A stretch of 64,000 bases of DNA, from positions 310,001 through 374,000 of the forward strand of contig NZ_BAAAEI010000006.1 of the NCBI RefSeq assembly GCF_039522935.1, given 5' to 3'. Under the pieces are notes generated by a model, which saw only the letters and a program-made list of their open reading frames with translations, was not told the DNA's origin and did not search any database. The position numbers and the translations under genes are program-made. Within the stretch, counting starts at the first letter, position 1, and each line of letters begins with the position of its first letter. Below are positions 1-8,495 of the stretch, piece by piece. The stretch is from Bowmanella denitrificans. GTDB lineage: Bacteria; Pseudomonadota; Gammaproteobacteria; Enterobacterales; Alteromonadaceae.

Positions 1-278
1 GCCACACTGGCTGCTTCCTCACCTGTACTGGCCAGGTAAAAGCTGATACGGCCTTGACGCTGCGCGGCCACCATACGCTCGTCTAAAACGCGGGTAAAAC
101 GCATAGTCCGGTAAATTTTAACTACCGCGTCTTTATCCAGTTCAGGAAGTTCTGCGTCTTTGTGAGGAGTACCATCAGGCTGCAAAATCTGCAGCATGGG
201 GATGTCTACCAAGCCCTTATCAATAATACGGACCTGATGGGTGAAACCGACATCAGAAAGATGATTTCTGTCTTTCAT
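1..278 (-). CDS. bkdA1: Branched-chain 2-oxoacid dehydrogenase E1 alpha subunit, N-terminal part (gene runs off the left edge)
   Basis: The minus-strand frame opens at an ATG ending at 278, preceded by an AAGG Shine-Dalgarno, and stays open to base 1, so only about 92 N-terminal residues are visible. The protein starts MKDRNHLSDVGFTHQVRIID and continues with the segment YRTMRFTRVLDERMVAAQRQ and then GRISFYLASTGEEAA. This is the conserved start of thiamine-pyrophosphate-dependent E1 alpha subunits of the 2-oxoisovalerate (branched-chain) type. The enzyme decarboxylates branched 2-oxoacids from Val, Leu and Ile breakdown and passes the acyl group to E2. A pyruvate-dehydrogenase-type E1 alpha is the alternative; the family is secure, the exact substrate less so. 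Confidence 0.82.
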   Translation of the reverse strand, partial: MKDRNHLSDVGFTHQVRIIDKGLVDIPMLQILQPDGTPHKDAELPELDKDAVVKIYRTMRFTRVLDERMVAAQRQGRISFYLASTGEEAASV

Positions 279-646
279 AATCTGCCTTAGGGTTCTGTCG
301 TTAGCCGGGGTAAGTACCCGGTTTTATTATAAAGTTGGCAATATACTAGTAGAGGATCAGCAGCAAGGCGTTGCTTTTTCACTAAGCGCTAAACGAAAGA
401 CCGGAACAAACATCCCAAACCTACCAGATAGAGGAGGATAAACTATCTAATTTTTACAAAGCATCTACACATATGGTACATGCTGAATACAAAACTTGCT
501 CTATCACCACAAATACTATTGAACGATTTTCAACCATTCCACGTATCAACTCGCATAATATTAAAATTGCAGTTGCATGATTTAACGCTTACGCCGATAG
601 TCAGGCTTTTATGTCATGTCACATCAATGGAAGATTGGAGCGTCAT
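279..646. other. Divergent intergenic region between E1 alpha and the S8 protease
   Basis: This 368-bp stretch separates two divergent genes and has no convincing coding sequence. On the minus strand a TATAAT-like hexamer in a TTTATAATAAA context lies about 50 bp upstream of the E1 alpha start, without a good -35. A short GC-rich inverted repeat (CCGGG/CCCGG near 305-322) sits between that hexamer and the start codon and would be in the E1 alpha leader. I recognise no operator. Confidence 0.4.
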
Positions 647-3600
647 ATGCCTTTTAAAATGACCCAAATAGCCACACTGCTTACCGCCCTGCTGGCCAGT
701 ACGTCACTCATGGCTGCACAAACCCCAAAGCATAACACCGCTCATAAAAAAGGCCTGAATCGCTATATAGTACAATTACAAGATGCGCCGGTTGCCTTGT
801 ATCAGGGGGGACTGTCCGGTTTTCCAGCCACTTCCGCCAAGGCACTCAAGCGGCAGGATATGGGCAATGAGGCAGTAAAGAAATACCAGGGCTATTTGAA
901 GCAGCGCCAGGCACAGATTCAGCAAAAAGCAGCCTCTTTAGGTGTCGACGAACCACATGCAGAGTTCCAGCATGCTATCAACGCCCTGGTGCTGACATTA
1001 AATACCAAACAGCTTGCCGCCTTGGTCAAAGAGCCCGGTGTTAAGTCAATTGAACAGGTCACACTGGACCCTCTGCACACCGACTCAGGCCCCAGATGGA
1101 TAGGTGCCGAAACACTCTGGAATGGGCCGTTGGGAGAATCCCCCTATCAAGGTGAAGGCATAGTCATAGGTATTTTGGATACCGGGATTAACACTGATCA
1201 TCCATCCTTTGCCGATATAGGCGCAGACGGTTACAACCATATCAATCCATATGGCAGTGGTGTTTATAAAGGCGACTGTCGCACCAAGCCAGGCCTTTGT
1301 AATGACAAACTAGTTGGCGTCTATAGTTACCCGGCTATTACCGGACAATATGACGACTATGCCCCCGGTACACCGCGCGATGGCGAAGACCATAACGGGC
1401 ACGGTTCTCATGTGGCAGCAACGGCTGCGGGCAATGTATTGAACAACACCCCACTTCTGGATGTAGAAGGTGATCCAACTCCGGGCTTTGTTTTCCCCCA
1501 CATGTCAGGGGTGGCCCCGCATGCCAATATCATCAGTTATCAGGTGTGCTACCCGGGTGAGGATGATGCAGTAGGCTTTTCCGGTTGCCCCACAGACCTG
1601 GTCATCCGTGCCATTGACCAGGCTATTCAGGACCAGGTGGATGTGATTAATCACAGCATCGGTGCCGGCAGTGAATCGCCCTGGACAGGCGCTAAGGGGG
1701 TGGCATTTTTAAGCGCAAGGGAGGCTGGCATTATGGTTGCCAATTCTGCTGGTAATGATGGTCCGGATGCGGGCACCTTGTCCTCCAATGCGGCTGCGCC
1801 CTGGGTAATGACGGTGGCCGCTTACAGCCATGATCGCAGTTACAGCAGTAAAACAATTGGTAGCTTCAGCGGCGGTGTGAATCCACCTCAGACCATCACC
1901 GGCGAGTCAAAAACCGGCGCCATTACAGCGGATATCGTTTACGCCGGAGATTTTGCCAACCCCAATGACCCAGGAGGAGACAGCGGCCAGTGTATGCAAC
2001 CTTTTCCGGCCGGTACCTTCAATGGTCAGATTGTGGTGTGTGACCGTGGCGAGATTGCCAGAGTAGACAAAGGTCGACATGTTAAAGCCGGCGGCGCCGG
2101 TGGTTTTGTGCTGGCCAATATATCCGGCGGTGACAGTAATCTGGTGGCTGACAACCATGTATTGCCCGCCATTCAAATCAGTGCCCAGGATGGAAATGCC
2201 CTTAAGAGCTGGCTTGCCAGCGGCAGCGACCACCGCGCCACGATCAGCGCCAGTCAGGTCCAGTCCAATCCTGAGCTGGCCAATATTGCGGCGGGTTTCA
2301 GTTCCCGCGGCCCTAACTTTGATTTACTGGATGTTATTTCCCCAAGTATCGCCGCACCAGGTGTGGAGATTTGGGCAGCCTACGCCGATGACCAGCCAGA
2401 GGGCTTTAAGAAAGTGTCTGACCCGGCCGACTTTGCCTTTTTGGACGGTACATCCATGGCATCTCCCCATGTCGCTGGTGCGGCAGCGCTGCTAAAACAG
2501 GCCAGACCAAACTGGACAATAGCAGAGATACAATCAGCCCTGATGCTCACTGCCAATCAACAAACTTTTAAGGAAGATGGCAGTACTGCATCCGACTACT
2601 TTGACATGGGATCAGGAATGGTGGACGTGGGTAAGGCGGTGCAAAGTGGCCTGGTGATGAACATCAGTATGGCACAGTATCGCGCCGCCAACCCCGCCAC
2701 GGGTGGCGACCCCAGTGCACTGAATATGCCTTCTATTGCGCAAAGTCAGTGTTTTGGGACTTGCAGTTGGACCCGCACCTTCAAGGCCACTCAAAGCGGC
2801 AACTGGCAACTTAGTGCTCAAAATGACTCAGGGCTGGATTTCAATATCAGCCCCAGTAGCTTTAATCTGTCTGTCGGCCAGCAACAAACTGTCACCATCA
2901 GTCTGGATACCAATAATGCAACGCCGGATCAATGGCATTTTGCCAATATACGCCTTAGCGGTGCCTCACAAACATTGAATATGCCTGTGGCCGTTATTCC
3001 AACTGGCGGCAAACTGCCACAACAAGTTGTTATTGAGGCCAAGCGTAACGCAGACAGTTACCAGATTAAAGGTTTGCAGACCCTATCTACCAACAACCTT
3101 GAACTTGAGGTGTTTGGCTTAGGTGCGTCGATAAACGAAACAGGTGAACTGGCCGAAGACAGTAATGGCGACGATGTATTTGACGATCTGAACGATGGCG
3201 TCGCTACCCATTTATTCACTGTACCAGCCGGCAGCAAACGACTTATTGCCGAGATAACCGAGACCACTTCCACCGATCTGGATATCTGGCTGGGCCGTGA
3301 CAGTAATGGTGATGGCATAGCCCAGGAAAATGAGTTATTGGCCAGTAGCGCCGAATCCACTGCGTTTGAGAAAATAGACCTGTTGGCACCGCAAGCTGGC
3401 AGCTACTGGCTGCTGGTTCAAAACTGGCAGGCAGGCAACAGTGGTTCAGACAGCTACACCCTGGCCAGAACCTTAGTAAACAGTCGCAGCCAAAACATGG
3501 CTGCACAAGGCCCAAGTCAGGTCAGCCACCACCAACCATTTGATGTGTTGATGCATTGGGATCAGGCCCTGAGTTTTGGAGACGTACGCTATGCCGTGCT

Positions 3601-4441
3601 TGAACTGACAGACAATCAAAGCCGTTTCGGTCAGATTAAAGTAGATTTAGTCCGGGTTGAAAATGATGTCAGGCTAAGTAGTGACAAAACCGGTCGGATA
3701 GCGGCCGGCGAGCAAGCTCGCTTTTTCGTTAATGTCGATGCAAACAACAGCCATCAGAACAGGCAATATGAATTGGTTGTCACCCTGCCGCAGGGATTAT
3801 CACTGGTGGCAGATAGTGCCAGCCCAGGTGCGATTGTCGATGGACAACAAATTAAGTGGAGCCTGTTACAACGTGCCAACAACAGCAGCAACGCACAATT
3901 TACCCTCAGTGCTGTGGCAGATGAGAGTTTAACAGCCGGGCCTGTGCAGGTGACGCTTTCGTCCAGTATTACCAATAATCCGTTTACCGGGGAAGAAGTA
4001 TCGCAGTTGCAAACTGACTTACAGGTAGAAGGCGCACCAGAGGTCCTTATAAATGGTAGCAAGCAAGCCACCTTATCAGGCACCGAGGGCAGTCGATTAA
4101 CCTTGCCCGGCGAAGTCAGTGATCCAAATAACGACAACTTGCAATTGGTGTGGCAACAAACCGCAGGCCCCACCGTCAGTCTCAGTGATACAAAAAGCGC
4201 CAGACCCAGCGTTACTCTGCCCTCAGTCACCGCAGATACTGAGTTGTCATTCCGACTAACCGCCACCGACCCCGCCGACCTCAGCGATAGTGCCACGGTA
4301 ACCGTAACCGTTTTGAATCAAACGACCAGTACGCCGGTGAATAATGGTGGCGGCGGTGGCGGTGGCGGTGGCGGCAGCTTGTCCTGGTGGTGGCTGTTAT
4401 TGTTGGCATTGGGAGTCCGTAGGCGTGCCCCCCTGCGCTGA
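647..4441 (+). CDS. Secreted subtilisin-like (S8) serine protease with PKD-like domain and GlyGly-CTERM tail
   Basis: A 1264-residue exported protease. I start it at 647 because TTGGAG lies 6 bases upstream and a signal peptide follows directly (MPFKMTQIATLLTALLASTS, then LMAAQ). An I9-type propeptide (RYIVQLQDAPVAL) precedes the peptidase domain. The catalytic triad is visible: Asp178 in ILDTG, His252 in NGHGSHVA and Ser603 in DGTSMASPHVAG. A PA-like insert lies between His and Ser. The C-terminal half is beta-rich and includes a PKD/K319-like domain with WQQTAGPTVSL. The end is a run of ten Gly, then SLSWWWLLLLALG and an Arg-rich tail, the GlyGly-CTERM arrangement that rhombosortase is known to process. 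Likely role: surface-linked or released protein degradation. The gene stands alone. Confidence 0.93.
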   Translation: MPFKMTQIATLLTALLASTSLMAAQTPKHNTAHKKGLNRYIVQLQDAPVALYQGGLSGFPATSAKALKRQDMGNEAVKKYQGYLKQRQAQIQQKAASLGVDEPHAEFQHAINALVLTLNTKQLAALVKEPGVKSIEQVTLDPLHTDSGPRWIGAETLWNGPLGESPYQGEGIVIGILDTGINTDHPSFADIGADGYNHINPYGSGVYKGDCRTKPGLCNDKLVGVYSYPAITGQYDDYAPGTPRDGEDHNGHGSHVAATAAGNVLNNTPLLDVEGDPTPGFVFPHMSGVAPHANIISYQVCYPGEDDAVGFSGCPTDLVIRAIDQAIQDQVDVINHSIGAGSESPWTGAKGVAFLSAREAGIMVANSAGNDGPDAGTLSSNAAAPWVMTVAAYSHDRSYSSKTIGSFSGGVNPPQTITGESKTGAITADIVYAGDFANPNDPGGDSGQCMQPFPAGTFNGQIVVCDRGEIARVDKGRHVKAGGAGGFVLANISGGDSNLVADNHVLPAIQISAQDGNALKSWLASGSDHRATISASQVQSNPELANIAAGFSSRGPNFDLLDVISPSIAAPGVEIWAAYADDQPEGFKKVSDPADFAFLDGTSMASPHVAGAAALLKQARPNWTIAEIQSALMLTANQQTFKEDGSTASDYFDMGSGMVDVGKAVQSGLVMNISMAQYRAANPATGGDPSALNMPSIAQSQCFGTCSWTRTFKATQSGNWQLSAQNDSGLDFNISPSSFNLSVGQQQTVTISLDTNNATPDQWHFANIRLSGASQTLNMPVAVIPTGGKLPQQVVIEAKRNADSYQIKGLQTLSTNNLELEVFGLGASINETGELAEDSNGDDVFDDLNDGVATHLFTVPAGSKRLIAEITETTSTDLDIWLGRDSNGDGIAQENELLASSAESTAFEKIDLLAPQAGSYWLLVQNWQAGNSGSDSYTLARTLVNSRSQNMAAQGPSQVSHHQPFDVLMHWDQALSFGDVRYAVLELTDNQSRFGQIKVDLVRVENDVRLSSDKTGRIAAGEQARFFVNVDANNSHQNRQYELVVTLPQGLSLVADSASPGAIVDGQQIKWSLLQRANNSSNAQFTLSAVADESLTAGPVQVTLSSSITNNPFTGEEVSQLQTDLQVEGAPEVLINGSKQATLSGTEGSRLTLPGEVSDPNNDNLQLVWQQTAGPTVSLSDTKSARPSVTLPSVTADTELSFRLTATDPADLSDSATVTVTVLNQTTSTPVNNGGGGGGGGGGSLSWWWLLLLALGVRRRAPLR

Positions 4442-4497
4442 CAAGTAAGGCTACGTCGCCAACGGATATTCAATAGATTGATTAAAAACATTCCATA

Positions 4498-4525
4498 AAA
4501 AAACCTGCCAGCTGGCAGGTTTTTC
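4498..4525. terminator. Bidirectional intrinsic terminator between the S8 protease and purC
   Basis: A perfect 22-bp palindrome at 4501-4522 (arm AAACCTGCCAG) is flanked by an A-run on the left and a T-run on the right. It forms a strong hairpin followed by U residues on either strand, so it can end the protease transcript and the dapA-bamC-purC transcript arriving from the other side. Confidence 0.88.
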
Positions 4526-4538
4526 TTTGTTGCATTGC

Positions 4539-5249
4539 TTAAAGCTGCATACCCAAACGCTGGGCAACTTCTTCATAGGCTTCCACAACCCCGCCCAATC
4601 CCTGACGGAAGCGGTCTTTATCCAGTTTTTTACGGGTTTCTTTATCCCACAAACGGCAGCCATCCGGGGTAATTTCGTCCCCCAGTACCACGTCGCCATT
4701 GAACAAACCAAATTCCAATTTGTAATCCACCAACAGCAGACCTGCTTCATCGAACAAGGCTTTGAGCACATCGTTTACTTTGAAGGTCAGCTCTTTCATG
4801 CGCGCTACGGTGGCATCGTCAGCCCAACCAAAGGTGCGGATATGGGATTCATTAACCATGGGATCATGCAATGAATCATTTTTCAGGAAGAATTCAAAAG
4901 TAGGCGGATTTAACTCCTTACCTTCTTCAATCCCCAGACGGCGGCACAGCGAGCCGGCGGCCAGGTTACGTACTACGCATTCCACTGGCACCATATCCAG
5001 TTTCTTAACCAGAGACTCGGTATCAGACAGCAACGCTTCAACCTGAGTAGGCACACCAGCCGCTTCCAGCTTAGACATAATAAAATGGTTGAACTTGTTA
5101 TTGATCATGCCTTTGCGATCAAGTTGTTCAATCTTCTCACCATCGAATGCCGAAGTGTCGTTACGAAAATGCAGAACCAAACGATCTGCATCGTCAGTGG
5201 CATATACTGTTTTGGCTTTACCGCGATATAGTTCAGCGCGCTTTTCCAT
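4539..5249 (-). CDS. purC: Phosphoribosylaminoimidazole-succinocarboxamide synthase (SAICAR synthase)
   Basis: 236 residues, the usual length for bacterial PurC. It ligates aspartate to CAIR using ATP in purine biosynthesis. Visible family signatures are the N-terminal YRGKAKTVYATDD nucleotide-binding strand-turn, VECVVRNLAAGSLCRR, and LLVDYKLEFGLFNGDVVLGDE with metal-binding acidic residues. It follows bamC by 18 bp on the same strand, and dapA-bamC-purC is a conserved gammaproteobacterial order. It is the last gene before the shared terminator. Start at 5249 agrees with the family N-terminus (MEKRAELYRGKAK). Confidence 0.97.
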   Translation of the reverse strand: MEKRAELYRGKAKTVYATDDADRLVLHFRNDTSAFDGEKIEQLDRKGMINNKFNHFIMSKLEAAGVPTQVEALLSDTESLVKKLDMVPVECVVRNLAAGSLCRRLGIEEGKELNPPTFEFFLKNDSLHDPMVNESHIRTFGWADDATVARMKELTFKVNDVLKALFDEAGLLLVDYKLEFGLFNGDVVLGDEITPDGCRLWDKETRKKLDKDRFRQGLGGVVEAYEEVAQRLGMQL

Positions 5250-5267
5250 CGTTTTAAATCTCTTAAG

Positions 5268-6374
5268 TTAAATATCCAGATTACTGGCAGACATGGTTTG
5301 TGAGAAAGAGGCATAGATATTTGTAAGCAAATCGGCGCTTAGTGCTTTGCTTTGATCATCCATCAGGGTAATGGAGGTTTTACCACCCATTTGCGCCACC
5401 TTGAAACGATAGTCCTCACGATCCAGAGGCAACCCATCGTCACTGCTCCACAGCCTGTCCCACCAACCTTCTTCAGGCCCCTGGTAAGACACAAATAACA
5501 AGCCATTGGACTTGTCCAAATCCTTAACGTCAAAGCCGAGTTTACGCAGCACCAGTTGCAGACGGGTCCATGTCATATCATAGTCGCCATCCACCACAAA
5601 GGCCGGCTCACCATCGGCATTAAAGCCAAGCTCCATTTCCATGCCCTGACGGATCTGACGAATACGTCTGACATCGGCCACTTTCAATTGCGTTTCGTAG
5701 TGATTGATAACCCGGTTCAGCACATCCACTTCATTACGACGCTTCGCCTCAGCATCTAAATCCGCTGCAGAGCGAACATTGTCACCAATTGTCTCCATGT
5801 AGTCTTTCAAAGCGACATTCAGCGCAGCCGTACGGCCATGGGGTTTTACATCCAATGTAAATTCAAATCGACGACCCACGCTACGCTCAGTGCTGGTCCA
5901 GTCAAACCAACCGGTGTCCATTTCCTCGCTCATCAACATCCAGTCAGTATCAAGGCGTCCCTCTTCTTTATTGAAATAGTCGACGGCGATTCCCTGTTCT
6001 TCAAGGAAGCTTATCAGACTGTTCCAAATAGAGGTGTCCAGTGCTTCAGAGTCATCTATCTGATCAAAATAGACAGTGGCATTGCGCTGCCCTTCCTCAA
6101 CGTGCGACCCGGTTACCAGTGGTAGCACCAATGACGGGGATAATACGTCCAGCTTATTGCCAACCAGGTTACGTGGCGCCTGCTCACCCAATTTTGGGAT
6201 CTCATAATCTCTGCCGCGATTGGGTTGGTTCAACCCTTCGGGAATCTTAAGATCCACTCTCTGCTGTTCCTGCAGATAGTCAAAATTACCATTGGCGACA
6301 CGCCTTTCCTGGGACGAGGTACAACCGCCCAAACTTGCTGCAAGAACAATCGTCAGCAGAGAATATCGAATCAT
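5268..6374 (-). CDS. bamC: Outer membrane protein assembly factor BamC (lipoprotein)
   Basis: A 368-residue lipoprotein accessory subunit of the BAM complex, which folds beta-barrels into the outer membrane. The signal peptide MIRYSLLTIVLAASLGGC has lipobox LGGC with lipidated Cys18. After it come the conserved unstructured N-terminus (DYLQEQQRVDLKIPEGLNQP), which in E. coli binds BamD, and two helix-grip domains. I place the start at the ATG at 6374, 6 bases after an AAGGAG that overlaps the dapA stop codon. The upstream GTG at 6380 would sit on that Shine-Dalgarno. Tight coupling to dapA suggests one transcript. Confidence 0.95.
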   Translation of the reverse strand: MIRYSLLTIVLAASLGGCTSSQERRVANGNFDYLQEQQRVDLKIPEGLNQPNRGRDYEIPKLGEQAPRNLVGNKLDVLSPSLVLPLVTGSHVEEGQRNATVYFDQIDDSEALDTSIWNSLISFLEEQGIAVDYFNKEEGRLDTDWMLMSEEMDTGWFDWTSTERSVGRRFEFTLDVKPHGRTAALNVALKDYMETIGDNVRSAADLDAEAKRRNEVDVLNRVINHYETQLKVADVRRIRQIRQGMEMELGFNADGEPAFVVDGDYDMTWTRLQLVLRKLGFDVKDLDKSNGLLFVSYQGPEEGWWDRLWSSDDGLPLDREDYRFKVAQMGGKTSITLMDDQSKALSADLLTNIYASFSQTMSASNLDI

Positions 6375-6383
6375 CGGCACTCC

Positions 6384-7265
6384 TTAGGATAACAGGCCAG
6401 CATTGTGCATGACTTGTTCGATAGCTTTTTGATGGATGAGTTCCGCTTCCACCATAGGTAATCTCAAGGCCGGGCTTGGAATCAACCCCATGCGGTACAG
6501 GGCCCATTTAGGAATAACAGGATTGGGCTCTATAAACAGCCCTTCATGCAGTGCAGCGAGCCCCGCATCAATCTCTCTTGCCAACTCGGCTTTGCCGCTT
6601 GTGGCAGCAGCACAAAGTCTGGCCATCGCCTCAGGGACAAGGTTGGCGGTAACAGAAATCACGCCATGGCCACCCGCCAGCATAAATTCACAGCCGGTGG
6701 CATCATCGCCGCTAAGCAATACGAAATCAGTTGGCAGTAAAGCCTGCATTTCACGCAACCGATTCAGGTCGCCGGTCGCATCTTTAAGACCGACAATACG
6801 TGGATGCTTAGCCAATACAGCTACAGTCTCCGCTTGCATATCGGTAACGGTGCGTCCTGGCACATTATACAGCAGCAACGGCAGTTCACAGGCGTCTGCG
6901 ACCTTTTCAAAGTGGGCAATAAGTCCGCGCTGTTGCGGTTTATTATAATAAGGGACAACGCTTAATAGCCCATCGGCACCCACTTCGGCAGAAGCCTGAC
7001 TTAACTCGATGGCTTCGTCTGTGGAGTTGGCTCCGCTACCTGAAATAACCGGAATGCGACCCGCAGCGTACTCCACTATTTTCTTAACCACATGAATATG
7101 TTCATCTATTGGCAGTGTGGCTGATTCTCCCGTGGTGCCCACAGCAACGATGCCGGCAGTGCCAGCTTTGATATGGAATTCGACCAGTTGCTGTAAGGAG
7201 GGATAATGGATTTCGCCCGTCTCGGTCATCGGCGTGACCAGCGCTACAATACTGCCTGTGAACAT
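6384..7265 (-). CDS. dapA: 4-hydroxy-tetrahydrodipicolinate synthase
   Basis: 293 residues. It condenses pyruvate with aspartate semialdehyde, the first committed step to diaminopimelate and lysine, in the cytosol. The TIM-barrel active site is complete: Lys161 (GLKDATGD) for the Schiff base, Tyr133 and Arg138 (LLYNVPGR), and Thr44-Thr45 (GTTGES). These numbers match E. coli DapA. The start is the ATG at 7265 after GGGGAG; a longer frame upstream adds 26 residues with no homologous look. It is first in the dapA-bamC-purC operon and divergent from gcvR. Confidence 0.97.
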   Translation of the reverse strand: MFTGSIVALVTPMTETGEIHYPSLQQLVEFHIKAGTAGIVAVGTTGESATLPIDEHIHVVKKIVEYAAGRIPVISGSGANSTDEAIELSQASAEVGADGLLSVVPYYNKPQQRGLIAHFEKVADACELPLLLYNVPGRTVTDMQAETVAVLAKHPRIVGLKDATGDLNRLREMQALLPTDFVLLSGDDATGCEFMLAGGHGVISVTANLVPEAMARLCAAATSGKAELAREIDAGLAALHEGLFIEPNPVIPKWALYRMGLIPSPALRLPMVEAELIHQKAIEQVMHNAGLLS

Positions 7266-7419
7266 TCTTGCTCCCCGGAAAATTAAGCGCCTAATGGTAA
7301 AGAGGTAGCCAGGCAAACACAAGCGCCATTTCATACCATTCAAGCCCTGTCAGATTGGATATTTAATCCTTAGGGGTTTGTGGTAGACTTCCGGGCCTTT
7401 AAACCCTGTAACGACTCAT

Positions 7420-7944
7420 ATGAAACAGCAACTTATCGTGACCATTCTGGGAACGGACAAGATAGGCATACTGAGTACTCTGGCTGCCACTGTGGGCGCC
7501 TGCAACTGTAACATTCTGGACAGCCGCCAGGCGGTTTATGGTCAAGACTTTTCCCTTACCATGATCCTCGAAGGTGTACAGAGCGCGATAATAAAGGCGG
7601 AGCTGCAAATTCCCCAGGTTTGTCAGCAGCATGATCTACTGTCCATGATGAAACGTACTAAGCAGCACAATCGGCAGGATCTGGCGTATCTGGCCGATGT
7701 AGAGGTGTCTGGTGTGGACTTTCTTGGCGTGATTCGCGAAATCACCGCATTCTTTGCCAACTTTGATATTACCGTTACCGCCTTTCGTCAGCATACCTAT
7801 ACAGATGCAGAAAGTGGTGTGGAAATGGTGCAATGTAAGATGGTGGTAAGCATGCCCAATGAAACCAAACTGGATGACGTGCAAGCAGCGTTTAACACTA
7901 AACTGGATGAGTTAAATCTGCAGGGAACCATCAAAAAACACTGA
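7420..7944 (+). CDS. gcvR: Glycine cleavage system transcriptional repressor (ACT-domain protein)
   Basis: 174 residues with two ACT-type repeats. The first begins at residue 4 (LIVTILGTDKIGILSTLAAT), the second near residue 93 (VEVSGVDFLGVIREITAFFA). There is no DNA-binding domain. In E. coli GcvR acts by binding the activator GcvA when glycine is low. It sits directly upstream of bcp, an order conserved in enterics, with 7 bp between them. A gcvA gene is not in this window, so the regulatory partner cannot be checked here. Confidence 0.9.
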   Translation: MKQQLIVTILGTDKIGILSTLAATVGACNCNILDSRQAVYGQDFSLTMILEGVQSAIIKAELQIPQVCQQHDLLSMMKRTKQHNRQDLAYLADVEVSGVDFLGVIREITAFFANFDITVTAFRQHTYTDAESGVEMVQCKMVVSMPNETKLDDVQAAFNTKLDELNLQGTIKKH

Positions 7945-7951
7945 GGAGCTT

Positions 7952-8413
7952 ATGAACAGGATGACCGAAGGCCAGAGCGCGCCCCTATTCACTTTACCTG
8001 ATCAAAACAACGAATTGGTCAATCTGGCTGATTTTAGTGGCCGTAAAGTGCTGGTGTATTTCTACCCTAAAGCCATGACCCCAGGTTGCACCGTTCAGGC
8101 ACAATGTCTGCGGGACAGCAAAGCTGAGTTGGATAAACACAATGTTGTGGTACTAGGCATCAGCCCGGATCCGGTTAAACGTTTACCTAAATTTATTGAA
8201 AAAGAAGGGCTGAATTTCACCTTGTTGTCTGATGAAGATCATGCGGTTGCAGACGCCTTTGGGGTATGGGGCCCGAAAAAGTTTATGGGCCGAGAGTTTG
8301 ATGGTATTCACAGAATCAGCTTTCTGATTGATGAACAAGGCAAAATTGAGAAAGTTTTCGATAAGTTTAAAACCAAAGACCACCATCAGGTGGTAATGGA
8401 TTATCTTGCCTGA
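7952..8413 (+). CDS. bcp: Thioredoxin-dependent thiol peroxidase (peroxiredoxin Q/Bcp)
   Basis: 153 residues, AhpC/TSA fold; reduces H2O2 and organic peroxides. Peroxidatic Cys46 is in the conserved KAMTPGCT. The second Cys is Cys52, six residues on (TPGCTVQAQC), whereas the E. coli enzyme has it five residues on (TPGCTVQAC). This one-residue shift of the presumed resolving cysteine is worth noting. The rest (NFTLLSDEDH, GVWG, FMGREFDGIHRISFLID) is typical. GAGGAG precedes the ATG. It is translated just after gcvR and ends before a strong terminator. Confidence 0.95.
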   Translation: MNRMTEGQSAPLFTLPDQNNELVNLADFSGRKVLVYFYPKAMTPGCTVQAQCLRDSKAELDKHNVVVLGISPDPVKRLPKFIEKEGLNFTLLSDEDHAVADAFGVWGPKKFMGREFDGIHRISFLIDEQGKIEKVFDKFKTKDHHQVVMDYLA

Positions 8414-8426
8414 ACTGAAACCTAAC

Positions 8427-8448
8427 AAAGGCCGCTGAAGCGGCCTTT
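8427..8448. terminator. Hairpin terminator between bcp and perM
   Basis: AAAGGCCGC and GCGGCCTTT form a perfect 9-bp stem around a TGAA loop, placed 13 bp after the bcp stop in a convergent gap with perM. The T-run is only three bases on each strand, so efficiency is uncertain, but position and symmetry fit a shared terminator. Confidence 0.75.
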
Positions 8449-8495
8449 GCTATCTGTGCTGTTTATCGCTTGAATATAGACTTATTAAATCTGAG

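Noticed and set aside
480..662. 60-codon plus-strand frame upstream of the S8 protease
   Set aside because: It overlaps the protease signal peptide in another frame, has no Shine-Dalgarno and no recognisable product.
3754..4296. 180-codon minus-strand frame inside the S8 protease
   Set aside because: It lies wholly antisense to the PKD-like region and has biased low-information composition; a shadow of the real gene.
6436..6948. 170-codon plus-strand frame inside dapA
   Set aside because: Antisense to the DapA catalytic core, Ser/Ala/Pro-rich shadow without a ribosome binding site.
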